From Bacteroidota bacterium (GTDB taxonomy: Bacteria; Bacteroidota; Bacteroidia; Bacteroidales; UBA4417), in the NCBI GenBank assembly GCA_013376995.1, contig JACAAZ010000002.1:111917-175916 (forward strand): a DNA stretch of 64,000 nucleotides. The letters are read 5' to 3'. Every line of letters begins with the position of its first letter. The stretch's first letter is position 1. Shown piece after piece: positions 1 through 8,845 of the stretch. The position numbers were made by a program, and so were the translations under genes. A model generated the notes under the pieces. That model searched no databases and had not been told where the DNA came from. It saw nothing but the letters and a program-made list of their open reading frames with translations.

Positions 1-212
1 GCCCTGCCCGACATTATGCGATCAAACTAGCACCATAATTGCATTCTGATTTCTAAATCCAGTTAACGTGACTTTCTTCTCACAAAATGAAGATTTAAAT
101 TGATCAGGCAGAAATGTCTCTTTTTTGTTCAATTGAGTTCGATATTAGTTCCATACTTTATCTACCATTTGCATAATACATTTTACATAGCTCCAACAAA
201 TGCCAATATTAG
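1..212. other. AT-rich upstream region, no gene seen
   Basis: I see no convincing reading frame or RNA gene here. It precedes the sigma-factor promoter and may hold the end of a transcription unit lying outside the window. Confidence 0.4.
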
Positions 213-243
213 TTGACAAGGTTGTTAAATTTACATAATTTTG
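213..243 (+). promoter_or_regulatory. Bacteroidota-type promoter for the ECF sigma operon
   Basis: TTG at 213-215 and TAATTTTG at 236-243 match the Bacteroidota sigma-70 consensus (TTG/TTTG near -33 and TAnnTTTG near -7), with a 20-base spacer. Transcription would begin near 250, about 45 bases ahead of the probable true start of the sigma-factor gene. Confidence 0.6.
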
Positions 244-366
244 TTGTAATCAAGCTGTTTAACCCTGCGACTATTCAAAAATAAAGCCGGAAAAATAAAT
301 TCGCTGCAGCATCTCACAGATGAGCAGCTTGTTGAGCAATATGCCCGAACTCATGATCCTGAATGC

Positions 367-870
367 ATGGGCCCTCTTTTTGAACGGTATACACACCTGG
401 TTTTCTCTGTTGGCATGAAATACCTTGGTAATGATGCGGAAGCACAGGATATGGTGATGACTGTTTTTGAAAAACTCTTTGAAGAACTAAAGCGGCAACA
501 GATAAATTCTTTCAAGAGCTGGCTTTACATGGTAGCCAAGAACCAATGTCTTATGCACCTTCGTCATGAAAAATCCATAAACAGGAACAGGCAGGAAATA
601 CTGGCAGACCTCCGGGCAGAAGTTATGGAAAATGAAATTCCCGGGCATCTTGTTCCGGGCAATGGAGAGGATAAAGCCGCTCAACTGGAGAATGCTATCC
701 AGGCATTAAATGCAGCTCAAAAACTTTGTGTTGAATTGTTTTACCTTCAGGAGAAATCTTATAAGGAGGTAGCTGAAACAACAGGCTTCAGTATGAATGA
801 AGTGAAGAGCCATATCCAGAATGGAAAAAGAAAAATTAAGATTTTCCTTGAAAAAGCCCCAGATCAATGA
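367..870 (+). CDS. ECF sigma-70 family RNA polymerase sigma factor
   Basis: This is an extracytoplasmic-function sigma factor that directs RNA polymerase to a small regulon. Region 2 is visible at residues 4-75 (FERYTHLVFSVGMKYLGN, then the DAEAQDMVMTVFEKLF segment and KSWLYMVAKNQ). Region 4, the -35-binding helix-turn-helix, is at residues 105-160 (CVELFYLQEKSYKEVAETTGF). The ATG at 367 cuts off the usual start of region 2: the upstream in-frame codons from 295 read LTDEQLVEQYARTHDPE, a typical ECF N-terminus. No ATG, GTG or TTG lies there, only ATA at 295 and CTG at 265 and 304, so the real start may be the ATA at 295. The stop overlaps the next start (ATGA at 867), so the two genes are translationally coupled. 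Confidence 0.9.
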   Translation: MGPLFERYTHLVFSVGMKYLGNDAEAQDMVMTVFEKLFEELKRQQINSFKSWLYMVAKNQCLMHLRHEKSINRNRQEILADLRAEVMENEIPGHLVPGNGEDKAAQLENAIQALNAAQKLCVELFYLQEKSYKEVAETTGFSMNEVKSHIQNGKRKIKIFLEKAPDQ

Positions 871-1901
871 CCGAAAACATTCCATATAAAGAAATGCTTT
901 TTATGTCTTCAGGCTGCCTCACACAAAAGGCTTTGGAAGATATGGCCAGGGGTTCATTGACCGGACAGCAATTTAAAGATGTTCAGGATCACCTGGCAGA
1001 TTGTGATCTTTGTTCAGATGCTCTTGATGGTGTGACAATTTGGATGGGTAAAAAGATTCCGGATATTGAACTTTCTGATCGCCTGAACCAACTCCAAAAC
1101 TCTACTCAAACCCTCATAGAAAATAGAAGGGCAACGTTTACTCCTGCCCGCCGTATACATGGTTATTACAGATGGGCCGCTTTGGCTGCTTTATTTCTGG
1201 TATTTGCCGGAATCTTTTTCCTGGTAAAGGAAAACCCGGTATTAAAGAAGGAATCCATTGCTATGGAAAGGCACAAAAACGCTGATTCCCTGAAGATACC
1301 GGATCAGGTAAACCTCGATAAGAATGAAAAAACGGCCAGGCCTGCTGATGAAAACCTGAATAAAGGGCCTGGTAAATTAAAAACAAGGGTAAAGTTTGCC
1401 GCTCCTGTAATCAAACCCGATGTGGACGTCGTTAAAGAACAAGATGTTTTTAGTTCTGATGATCTTGCATTACCCGAAAAAAAAACGGAACAGGCTGCAT
1501 CAGAATCTATTTCAGAATCTCCTAAGGCCGTTGGGGGAACTAGTGTAAAAACAGCAAGTAGGCTTGTTGCGGAAGAAGTCTATGAAAAACCTTTTACAGT
1601 TGTTGAGGAAATGCCGGCATTCCCCGGGGGAGAAACCAAAATGCTTCAATTCCTTAGAGAGAACATTCGTTATCCTGAGCAGGCAAGGGAAAATTCGATA
1701 AGCGGGACTGTATATGTATCTTTTGTGGTCGGAAAGAATGGTAATATCTCTGATATTAAGATTTTAAGAGGAATTGGGGGTGGCTGTGATGAAGAGGCCT
1801 ATAGGGTTGTTAAAAGTATGCCCGCCTGGATTCCTGGAAAACAAAACGGGAAGGCTGTTCCAACACAATTTAATATGCCTATAATTTTTAAACTCAATTG
1901 A
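867..1901 (+). CDS. Anti-sigma-like membrane protein with C-terminal TonB domain
   Basis: The N-terminus (residues 20-55) carries a zinc-finger anti-sigma signature, HLADCDLC, of the H-x3-C-x2-C type that grips a cognate ECF sigma factor. One membrane segment lies near residues 97-116 (RWAALAALFLVFAGIFFLV). A long charged, low-complexity periplasmic linker follows (about 120-245). The C-terminus (about 245-344) is a TonB-C / energy-transducing domain (PGGETKMLQFLRENIRYP, GTVYVSFVVGKNG, MPAWIPGKQNGKAV). The gene overlaps the sigma gene by four bases, so it is very likely its regulator. The TonB-type domain suggests the sensor end interacts with envelope proteins. Family assignment of both ends is firm; the joint function is inferred. 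Confidence 0.85.
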   Translation: MTENIPYKEMLFMSSGCLTQKALEDMARGSLTGQQFKDVQDHLADCDLCSDALDGVTIWMGKKIPDIELSDRLNQLQNSTQTLIENRRATFTPARRIHGYYRWAALAALFLVFAGIFFLVKENPVLKKESIAMERHKNADSLKIPDQVNLDKNEKTARPADENLNKGPGKLKTRVKFAAPVIKPDVDVVKEQDVFSSDDLALPEKKTEQAASESISESPKAVGGTSVKTASRLVAEEVYEKPFTVVEEMPAFPGGETKMLQFLRENIRYPEQARENSISGTVYVSFVVGKNGNISDIKILRGIGGGCDEEAYRVVKSMPAWIPGKQNGKAVPTQFNMPIIFKLN

Positions 1902-1969
1902 TTGGTTTCTGCATATTTTCAAAAATCTTCTGTTTTATGCTTCAAGAAAAACTCACATGTAATTTTTTG

Positions 1970-1977
1970 TATATTTG
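1970..1977 (+). promoter_or_regulatory. -7 box of the trpB promoter
   Basis: TATATTTG fits TAnnTTTG exactly. A start of transcription near 1984 would give a roughly 170-base leader that contains the Trp-rich leader peptide and the attenuator hairpin before trpB. Confidence 0.5.
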
Positions 1978-2008
1978 TGTATTGAAAACAATTCAATAAA
2001 TGCTTCAT

Positions 2009-2068
2009 ATGATTTCATGTAATTTTTGGTGGTGGCAAATGAATAATTCTCCTGACAGGAACCACTGA
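2009..2068 (+). CDS. trpL: trp leader peptide with three consecutive Trp codons
   Basis: A 19-codon reading frame encodes MISCNFWWWQMNNSPDRNH and ends in TGA at 2066-2068. Three TGG codons in a row (2027-2035) are the hallmark of a tryptophan attenuator. An in-frame ATG at 2000 would add three residues. It lies between a TAnnTTTG promoter and an intrinsic-terminator hairpin, directly upstream of trpB. A ribosome stalled at the Trp codons would leave 2056-2062 (CAGGAAC) free to pair with 2108-2114 (GTTCCTG), the 3' arm of the terminator, so transcription continues. A ribosome reaching the stop codon would cover 2056-2062 and let the terminator form. Confidence 0.85.
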   Translation: MISCNFWWWQMNNSPDRNH

Positions 2069-2097
2069 TCCGTTGCATGTGCAAAAATATTGCCTTG

Positions 2098-2126
2098 GCC
2101 GCAGGAAGTTCCTGCGGCTTTTTTTA
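2098..2126 (+). terminator. trp attenuator (intrinsic terminator in the leader)
   Basis: GCCGCAGGA (2098-2106) and TCCTGCGGC (2110-2118) form a perfect nine-pair stem with a three-base loop, followed by a seven-T run at 2119-2125. It lies about 30 bases ahead of trpB and 30 bases after the leader-peptide stop codon, as in classical amino-acid attenuators. Confidence 0.9.
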
Positions 2127-2156
2127 TTCCTTTTTTAACCTTTAAAACTAAAAATT

Positions 2157-3335
2157 ATGTTCAGAGAAGAGACCATCATTCAAAAAGAAGGCTATTTTGG
2201 CCAATTTGGCGGAAGCTTTGTACCGCCTGTACTAGAAAGCCCGTTAGCACGGCTATCAGAGGCTTTCAATGCTGCAAAGTCAAATCCCAGGTTTATCGAG
2301 GAATACCGGTATTACCTGAAACACTATGTGGGGCGGCCATCCCCTTTGTATTATGCAAAGCGGTTGTCAGAGTTAACAGGCAGCAAGATATACCTCAAAA
2401 GGGAAGACCTTAACCATACGGGTGCTCATAAGATCAATAATAGCCTTGGGCAAATCCTCCTGGCTAACCATATGGGTGCAAAAGAGATCATTGCTGAAAC
2501 TGGAGCGGGACAGCATGGTGTGGCTAGTGCAACAGCTGCAGCTCTTTTTGGTATTCCATGCAAGATCTTTATGGGTTCCCGGGATGCCAAAAGGCAAAAA
2601 CTCAATGTACAACGGATGAAATTGCTGGGGGCAGAGATCATTACAACTGATCAGGGAACAGCTTCATTGAAGGATGCCGTTGATGTTGCACTCGGATACT
2701 ACATTGAACATCCGGATTCATTTTACCTGCTAGGGTCAGCAGTCGGGCCACACCCCTATCCTACCATGGTTAAGTTTTTCCAAAGCATAATCGGGGAAGA
2801 AGCGCGCAAACAGATACTGGAAGCTGAAGGCCGTCTGCCTGATTCAATCTTTGCCTGCGTTGGAGGAGGATCAAATGCAATTGGTTTATTCTCTGCTTTT
2901 CTGAATGACCTGGCTGTGGAAATTCATGCTGCAGAAGGTGGTGGAGAAGGCCCAGGAACTAACAGGAGCGCATCAACACTTGTGCTTGGAAAGCCCACCG
3001 TATTCCAGGGTACCTATTCTTACTGTATAACAGATGCAGATGGACAACCCACAACTGCGTATTCAATTGCATCCGGTTTGGACTACCCCGGGGTCGGGCC
3101 GGAACATGCACACCTGAAAGAAACAGGAAGGGTAACTTACCATTGTATTACGGATGATGAAGCAATACAGGCATTTTACCTCCTTTCAAGGCTCGAAGGA
3201 ATCATCCCTGCCATTGAATCTTCGCATGCCATCGCATTAGCTGCCAAATTCCTGAAGAATAAAAACCAGCTTTCAATTATAAACCTTTCAGGAAGGGGCG
3301 ATAAGGATGTGGAACGCGAAATGGAACATGAATGA
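2157..3335 (+). CDS. trpB: Tryptophan synthase beta chain
   Basis: This is a PLP enzyme that joins indole and serine to make tryptophan, the last step of tryptophan synthesis, normally as an alpha2beta2 complex with TrpA. The length (392 residues) is normal. The PLP lysine is K92 in NHTGAHKINNS, the phosphate-binding loop is GGGSNAIG near residue 235, and the glycine-rich GAGQHGVA segment lies near residue 114. It resembles the TrpB1 type that works with TrpA. No trpA, trpF or other trp gene is adjacent: the unit is leader, attenuator, trpB and a terminator. It is therefore an orphan trpB under its own tryptophan-sensing control; TrpA must be encoded elsewhere or the enzyme works alone on indole. 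Confidence 0.97.
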   Translation: MFREETIIQKEGYFGQFGGSFVPPVLESPLARLSEAFNAAKSNPRFIEEYRYYLKHYVGRPSPLYYAKRLSELTGSKIYLKREDLNHTGAHKINNSLGQILLANHMGAKEIIAETGAGQHGVASATAAALFGIPCKIFMGSRDAKRQKLNVQRMKLLGAEIITTDQGTASLKDAVDVALGYYIEHPDSFYLLGSAVGPHPYPTMVKFFQSIIGEEARKQILEAEGRLPDSIFACVGGGSNAIGLFSAFLNDLAVEIHAAEGGGEGPGTNRSASTLVLGKPTVFQGTYSYCITDADGQPTTAYSIASGLDYPGVGPEHAHLKETGRVTYHCITDDEAIQAFYLLSRLEGIIPAIESSHAIALAAKFLKNKNQLSIINLSGRGDKDVEREMEHE

Positions 3336-3372
3336 AGAGAATCTGACAGGATTCCTTTTATGCATTTAATCA

Positions 3373-3417
3373 AACAGCGGCAGGTACCATCGAAATGACC
3401 TGCCGTTGTTGTTTTTA
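3373..3417 (+). terminator. Intrinsic terminator after trpB
   Basis: A 13-pair stem, 3373-3385 with 3398-3410 (one G-T pair), encloses a 12-base loop and is followed by GTTTTTAT. It closes the single-gene trpB unit. Confidence 0.85.
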
Positions 3418-3564
3418 TATTTTTAACAGAATCTAAGAGATAGGCCACTCAGGGCACTTATTAATAATTGAAGTTCTTGCTGTCAATCAGTGCTTGATTG
3501 AACACAGTATCTTTACCGGCTGTTATATGTATAGATTTAAGATACTACGCTCAGTCACTCCTCC

Positions 3565-5340
3565 ATGAAATACGATGTCCCTGGTAAAAAAATTACCCTT
3601 CCCGGTTTAAAGAAGCTCTTTCAACTATATAGTTATCTCAAACCCTACCGGCTGGAATATGGATTGGGGTTATTATTCCTACTTGGTTCAAGTGGCGCCA
3701 GCCTGGTCTTCCCCAAATTGCTCGGGCAACTGGTAGACCTAGGCAATCATGGAACTCTTGCACTGGAGATCAATCGCATTGCTCTAATTCTGATCCTGGT
3801 GTTGATCCTGCAATCCGTATGTTCCTATTTCCGGATTTTCCTTTTCGTAAGGGTAGCAGAAAAAACACTTGCAGATCTTCGCCAAAGTACTTATAACCAC
3901 CTTATCCGGCTTCCTATGAAGTTTTTCCAGCACAGGCGTGTAGGGGAGCTGAACAGCCGCATTTCTGCTGATATAAGCTTGCTTCAGGATGCCCTGACAT
4001 CGACACTGGCTGAGTTTCTGAGGCAACTTATTGTTATCATCGGGGGTATCAGCCTGATGATGTTCACATCATTCAAACTGACTCTTTTCATGCTTTCAAT
4101 TGTTCCTGTTATTATGATCCTAGTTGTCCTTTTTGGAAGATACATCCGAAAACTCAGCAAGGAGGCACAAAAACAGGTTGCTGATTCAAATACCATTGTC
4201 GAGGAAACACTTCAGGGAATACAAAGTGTTAAAGCTTTTACAAATGAGTTCTTCGAAATGTCCCGCTACCGTGTAAAAACCCTGGATATAGCAGAAACCG
4301 GTATCAAAAACGGACGGCTGAGAGGTGCGTTTTCTTCTTTCACAATTATCGGGCTTTTCGGGGCTATGGTAGCTGTTATCTGGAAGGGTTCAAGTATGAT
4401 GTCTTCTGGCGAACTGGCAACCGGTGAATTGTTCTCTTTTGTTATCTACTCTATGTTTATCGGTGGTACGATTGGTGGAATGGCAGATGTATTTGCCAGG
4501 GTTCAAAAGTTTATTGGTGCAACAGAGGACCTGCTCGAAATATTCCAGGAATCACCTGAAGACATCGATGATAAAGTCGAACTCCGAGATGATCAGATTC
4601 TTAAAGGAATGATCCGCTTTGAAAATCTCAAATTCAGCTATCCAACCCGCATGGAAACCGAGGTGATCCGGGATATTTCCGTTACCATCCTGCCGGATAC
4701 ATTAGTTGCTCTTGTCGGGCCTAGCGGAGCCGGGAAATCCACCCTGGTTTCGCTGCTGCTCCGGATGTATGAGCCTACAGCTGGGGAAATTCTGTTTGAT
4801 GATATTGATAGTGCCGCTCTTCCATTATCATCCTTAAGAAGCCAGATGGCTATAGTGCCCCAGGATATCTTTCTATTTGGCGGCACCATAAGGGAAAATA
4901 TTGCCTATGGCAAACCCGGTTCTCCTGAGGATATGATCATTGAAGCCGCCAAAAAAGCAAATGCCTGGGAATTCATTAATTCATTTCCTGAAGGGCTTGA
5001 AACTTTGGTTGGAGAGCGGGGAACTCAATTGTCCGGCGGGCAGAGACAACGAATTGCAATAGCACGTGCAGTGCTGAAAGACCCAAAAATACTCATCCTC
5101 GATGAAGCAACTTCCTCTTTGGATTCTGAATCAGAGCGACTTGTACAGGATGCCCTTGAAAAACTCATGAAGGGCAGAACATCTATAGTTATTGCGCACA
5201 GGCTTTCTACTATCCGCCAGGCAGACAACATCCTGGTAATTGATAATGGAAAGTTGGTTGAACAGGGCACCCATGAATCCCTGCTAAAACTTGATAATGG
5301 AATATATCGCAGCCTGAGTGAATTACAGTTTGCAGGTTGA
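3565..5340 (+). CDS. ABC transporter, fused membrane and ATPase domains (MsbA/exporter type)
   Basis: This half-size ABC exporter works as a homodimer and moves a lipid, drug or peptide outward. Residues 25-320 form the six-helix membrane domain. The ATPase domain has Walker A GPSGAGKST (K391), the signature LSGGQ starting at residue 489, and Walker B ILILDE (D513), followed by the switch His in IAHRLS. The length (591 residues) is normal for MsbA-like exporters. The substrate cannot be told from sequence. It appears monocistronic and sits between the trpB terminator and the PUL regulator. Confidence 0.93.
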   Translation: MKYDVPGKKITLPGLKKLFQLYSYLKPYRLEYGLGLLFLLGSSGASLVFPKLLGQLVDLGNHGTLALEINRIALILILVLILQSVCSYFRIFLFVRVAEKTLADLRQSTYNHLIRLPMKFFQHRRVGELNSRISADISLLQDALTSTLAEFLRQLIVIIGGISLMMFTSFKLTLFMLSIVPVIMILVVLFGRYIRKLSKEAQKQVADSNTIVEETLQGIQSVKAFTNEFFEMSRYRVKTLDIAETGIKNGRLRGAFSSFTIIGLFGAMVAVIWKGSSMMSSGELATGELFSFVIYSMFIGGTIGGMADVFARVQKFIGATEDLLEIFQESPEDIDDKVELRDDQILKGMIRFENLKFSYPTRMETEVIRDISVTILPDTLVALVGPSGAGKSTLVSLLLRMYEPTAGEILFDDIDSAALPLSSLRSQMAIVPQDIFLFGGTIRENIAYGKPGSPEDMIIEAAKKANAWEFINSFPEGLETLVGERGTQLSGGQRQRIAIARAVLKDPKILILDEATSSLDSESERLVQDALEKLMKGRTSIVIAHRLSTIRQADNILVIDNGKLVEQGTHESLLKLDNGIYRSLSELQFAG

Positions 5341-5356
5341 TTACAATTAATCCTTT

Positions 5357-5364
5357 TATCTTTG
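5357..5364 (+). promoter_or_regulatory. -7 box ahead of the PUL sensor-regulator
   Basis: TATCTTTG matches TAnnTTTG and lies 65 bases ahead of the regulator start. A TTG at 5337-5339 lies 17 bases upstream, a little closer than the usual spacing. Confidence 0.35.
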
Positions 5365-5428
5365 CTTTGGCCATAAAAAGAGCTGTCTATTCATATTTTC
5401 TTTTCCCTTTTTAAGGCTGTTCATTCTT

Positions 5429-8323
5429 ATGCATAACAGGGGTTTAGCTTTTGCACTTTTCATCCTGACCTCCGCATGTTTCATTAAACCTGCGGTTGGT
5501 CAACGATATGGCTTACCCGGCATCCAAAATTACCCGAGATCAGAATACAAGGGAGGAACCCAGAATTGGTCTGTTGCACAGGCTGAAAATGGAATGATGT
5601 ACTTCGCCAATAACGATGGGCTGGTTGAATACGACGGAGCTCACTGGACCGTTTACCGCGATATGGAATTGATCTATCGCTCTATTTGCATTGATGGAAA
5701 GAGGATTTATGTTGGGGCTTTTAACCGGTTCGGGTATTATGAAGAAAATGCAAAAGGGGCGCTGGAGTTTCATTCCTTATTACCACTGTTGAAAGGCCGC
5801 ATAAGTGATTTTGATGAGATCTGGCGGATACACAAAACGAGCTTCGGGATTGTATTTCAATCCTTTAAAGCCATCTTCATCTACTCCAATGATAAGATTG
5901 ACATCGTATATCCCAGGTCTAAGTTTCATTTCTCGTACTATGTTAACGGCCTCCTTTGGGTTTATGACGAAACTCAGGGCCTTATGCAACTCAGGGAGGG
6001 AAAAGTCAGGCAGATAACCAATGGGGAATTTTTCAGCGGAACCGAAATCTGGACCATTTTGCCCCTTGATGACGACCAGGTAATTATAGGCACAGCAAAA
6101 AAAGGGTTATTCCGCTATAATGGAGAACAAGTAATTCCCTGGAATAACCCGGTAAATGAACTTTTGAAAAAATACCAGATCTTTTCCGGCTCTGTCATCA
6201 ATGGAAAATACTTCGCGTTTGGTACAATTCAGAATGGGCTGATCCTTTCTGATACGGCCGGACAAGTAGTTTTTGAAATTAATAAGGAAAGGGGTATTCT
6301 GAACAATACGGTGCTTTGTGTTGGAAATGATAAACAGGGTGATATCTGGCTAGGACTTGATAACGGCATTTCCCTTGTGAAATTCAACTCCCCGCTGACT
6401 TACATCCAGAATTATTTCGATATCGGCTCAGGGTATACATCTGAAAGGTTTGGTGATTTTCTTTACCTGGGAACGAACCAGGGCCTTTTCTATATTCGCT
6501 GGGAAGACTTTAATAATCCGCTAAAGAAAAAAGAAGATTTTCACCTGATTGAAGGAACGGAAGGCCAGGTCTGGAACTTGTCAATCATTGATAATACATT
6601 GTTATGCGGCCATAATTTTGGTGTGTTCCAAATCATTGACAATAAGGCTATAAAAATATCATCCATTCCTGGTGCTTGGACTCTTGTCAAGCTGAAACAA
6701 AAGAATCCGCTGATCCTTGTTGGCCATTATTCCGGTCTCTCCCTGCTGGAAAGAAAAGGACAGTTGTGGAATTACCGCAATGAATTACATGGTTATGATC
6801 AATCCTCTCATTATGTGCAGCAGGATGACAAGGGGGATATCTGGGTCAGTCATGGTTATAAAGGCATTTACCGGATCCGCCCGGATTCAGCCTGGAAGAA
6901 TGTTAGCAAAATATGGTTTTTTGACACCCATGCCGGGTTACCTACACTCATTGGAAACAATCTTTTCAGGATTCAATCCGGACTTGTGGCAGCTACGCGG
7001 GATGGGATCTACCGGTTTGATTATTTGAGAAACCGGTTCTTTCCTGACAGTTTGTTTTCACAATTCTTGCCGGGATACCATCAGATCGATTATCTATCAC
7101 AGGATCAGAATAGTAATCTCTGGTATTATCATGATCAACAGCCTGGCGTATTGAGGCTTCAGGAAGATGGGACCCTTAAGAATATTACAGCCCCCTTTAT
7201 AGAACTAAAAGGACAGGTAATTCCTTCATATGGCCACATTAACACCCTGGATGGAAATAATGTGATCATTGGTATAGAAGGTGGTTTTGCTCACTATGTA
7301 AGTGGCCAATTCAAGGATTATGCTTTTCTTCCGGTTTTGCATATCAGTTCCCTGCATTCCAATGATCCGGCAGAAGGTAAATTCCGGTTCAATAGTCTAT
7401 GTCCACCTCAAACTGTAATCCCTTCATTTGCCTATAGTGGAAATACTGTTTCTATTGCCTTTGCTGCAAGTCAATATGGAAGTCCCGAAATTGATTTCCA
7501 GTTCAAGCTAGATGGCTTTGATCAAGGGTGGTCAGACTGGTCACTTCAAAATGCAAAAGAATATACAAACCTTCCTGACGGCGAATATGTATTTCTATTA
7601 AAGGCAAGGACTGAAAATGGGAAGATTACCCCCGTTCTTTCATATCGTTTCAGGATTTTGCACCCCTGGTACAGGACCACCCTGGCATATATTATATATT
7701 TCTTGATCCTGATGGTCCTTGTTACCCTGGCATACCGTTTCTTCCTGAAGAGTATTGAGAGATCAAGACTAAAAGAGAAAGAAGAGCAAAAGAATAAATA
7801 CAGGCAAAGAGAACAACTGCTCAAGGAAGAAGCCCTTATGACTGAAAAAGAGATGATCCGTTTAAGGAATGAGACGCTGAACCTTGAAATGATCCATAAA
7901 GAAAAAGAGCTCGCAAATTCTACCTTAATGATTATCCAGAAGAACGAAATACTTCACAAGATACGGTCCGAGTTAAGCAAAATTAAAAACAGTGTTGGTG
8001 AAGAGCATCTCAAAAATGAGTTGAATACCACATTGAGGAGGATAGGGAAAGAAATTGATAATGAGAAACAATGGCAGATTTTCAACACACATGTTGAGCA
8101 GGTTCATGAAGCTCTTTTCGTGAAGCTCAAGTCAAGTTATCCTGATTTAACTCCCCGGGAGTTGAGCCTCTGTGCTTATTTGAGGATGAACATATCAAGC
8201 AAGGAGATTGCCACTTTGATGAATATCAGTACAAGAGGTGTTGAAATCAGTCGTTACCGAATTCGCAAAAAACTTAGTATTGATAGAAATGCCAATCTTA
8301 CAGAGTTCATGATGAAACTATAA
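5429..8323 (+). CDS. Membrane sensor-regulator: beta-propeller, Y_Y_Y domain, coiled coil, LuxR-type HTH
   Basis: A signal peptide (about 1-24) leads a periplasmic part of some 700 residues with repeated blade motifs of the two-component-regulator propeller kind (GDIWLGLDNGIS, GDIWVSHGYKGIYRI). A Y_Y_Y domain follows at about 660-740 (FQFKLDGFDQGWSDW, YTNLPDGEYVFLLKA). One membrane helix lies near 752-772, then a charged coiled coil (780-870), then a C-terminal helix-turn-helix of LuxR/GerE type at about 900-964 (LTPRELSLCAYLRMNISSKEIA). No histidine-kinase or receiver domain is present, so it differs from the classical hybrid two-component sensors of PULs. It is the first gene of the PUL and is the likely glycan-responsive activator of the downstream susCD operons; that role is inferred from position and architecture. 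Confidence 0.88.
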   Translation: MHNRGLAFALFILTSACFIKPAVGQRYGLPGIQNYPRSEYKGGTQNWSVAQAENGMMYFANNDGLVEYDGAHWTVYRDMELIYRSICIDGKRIYVGAFNRFGYYEENAKGALEFHSLLPLLKGRISDFDEIWRIHKTSFGIVFQSFKAIFIYSNDKIDIVYPRSKFHFSYYVNGLLWVYDETQGLMQLREGKVRQITNGEFFSGTEIWTILPLDDDQVIIGTAKKGLFRYNGEQVIPWNNPVNELLKKYQIFSGSVINGKYFAFGTIQNGLILSDTAGQVVFEINKERGILNNTVLCVGNDKQGDIWLGLDNGISLVKFNSPLTYIQNYFDIGSGYTSERFGDFLYLGTNQGLFYIRWEDFNNPLKKKEDFHLIEGTEGQVWNLSIIDNTLLCGHNFGVFQIIDNKAIKISSIPGAWTLVKLKQKNPLILVGHYSGLSLLERKGQLWNYRNELHGYDQSSHYVQQDDKGDIWVSHGYKGIYRIRPDSAWKNVSKIWFFDTHAGLPTLIGNNLFRIQSGLVAATRDGIYRFDYLRNRFFPDSLFSQFLPGYHQIDYLSQDQNSNLWYYHDQQPGVLRLQEDGTLKNITAPFIELKGQVIPSYGHINTLDGNNVIIGIEGGFAHYVSGQFKDYAFLPVLHISSLHSNDPAEGKFRFNSLCPPQTVIPSFAYSGNTVSIAFAASQYGSPEIDFQFKLDGFDQGWSDWSLQNAKEYTNLPDGEYVFLLKARTENGKITPVLSYRFRILHPWYRTTLAYIIYFLILMVLVTLAYRFFLKSIERSRLKEKEEQKNKYRQREQLLKEEALMTEKEMIRLRNETLNLEMIHKEKELANSTLMIIQKNEILHKIRSELSKIKNSVGEEHLKNELNTTLRRIGKEIDNEKQWQIFNTHVEQVHEALFVKLKSSYPDLTPRELSLCAYLRMNISSKEIATLMNISTRGVEISRYRIRKKLSIDRNANLTEFMMKL

Positions 8324-8845
8324 TCCCGTTCTCCCCTAATCTGTCTGAATGAATTATATTTTCAACCATCCTCTAATGTTAATTCGCCTGCAAATTCCTT
8401 CATTTAAATTGCATTGAGCCGGAAACCCAGGTTTTGCTACCTTGTGTAGTTATTGTTGTGTCATTCAGTGAAGAAGATTATTATAGAAGTTTAAATATCA
8501 ATCACATATAACATATAAATATTAAATTTGATGTATTGTGATTGTAATTAGTTTTCAACTTTTGTTGCATATTTGATGTACAGGAATTTTTTGTTCCCTT
8601 TTACTCTACACTCTATATTAGCCAAACAATTCAGACTCATTAACAAGCAGATTGGGCGTAGACTGTTTAATTTAATTGTCAATCTGATGAATTAATGTGT
8701 GCAATAATTAATATATAGACTCATTTTCAACCACTTGTACATATTGCTTTGCAGCCAACCTTACATAGATGATAAAAAAGAGTATCTTTAGTATGAATAA
8801 GCAAACCAACCAGCTAAACAAATAATAAGCAACCTCAAAACCGAA
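8324..8845. other. Long AT-rich intergenic region before the first susC
   Basis: No gene is seen in these 522 bases. It probably holds the PUL promoter and the binding site of the upstream regulator. A near match to the -7 box (CATATTTG) lies around 8568-8575. The sequence AACCTCAAAACCGAA just ahead of the start codon (8831-8845) recurs almost unchanged ahead of the PKD gene at 16382. Confidence 0.4.

Noticed and set aside
2157-3335. trpB as part of a larger trp operon
   Set aside because: It is bounded by an attenuator and a strong terminator, and no other trp gene is adjacent.
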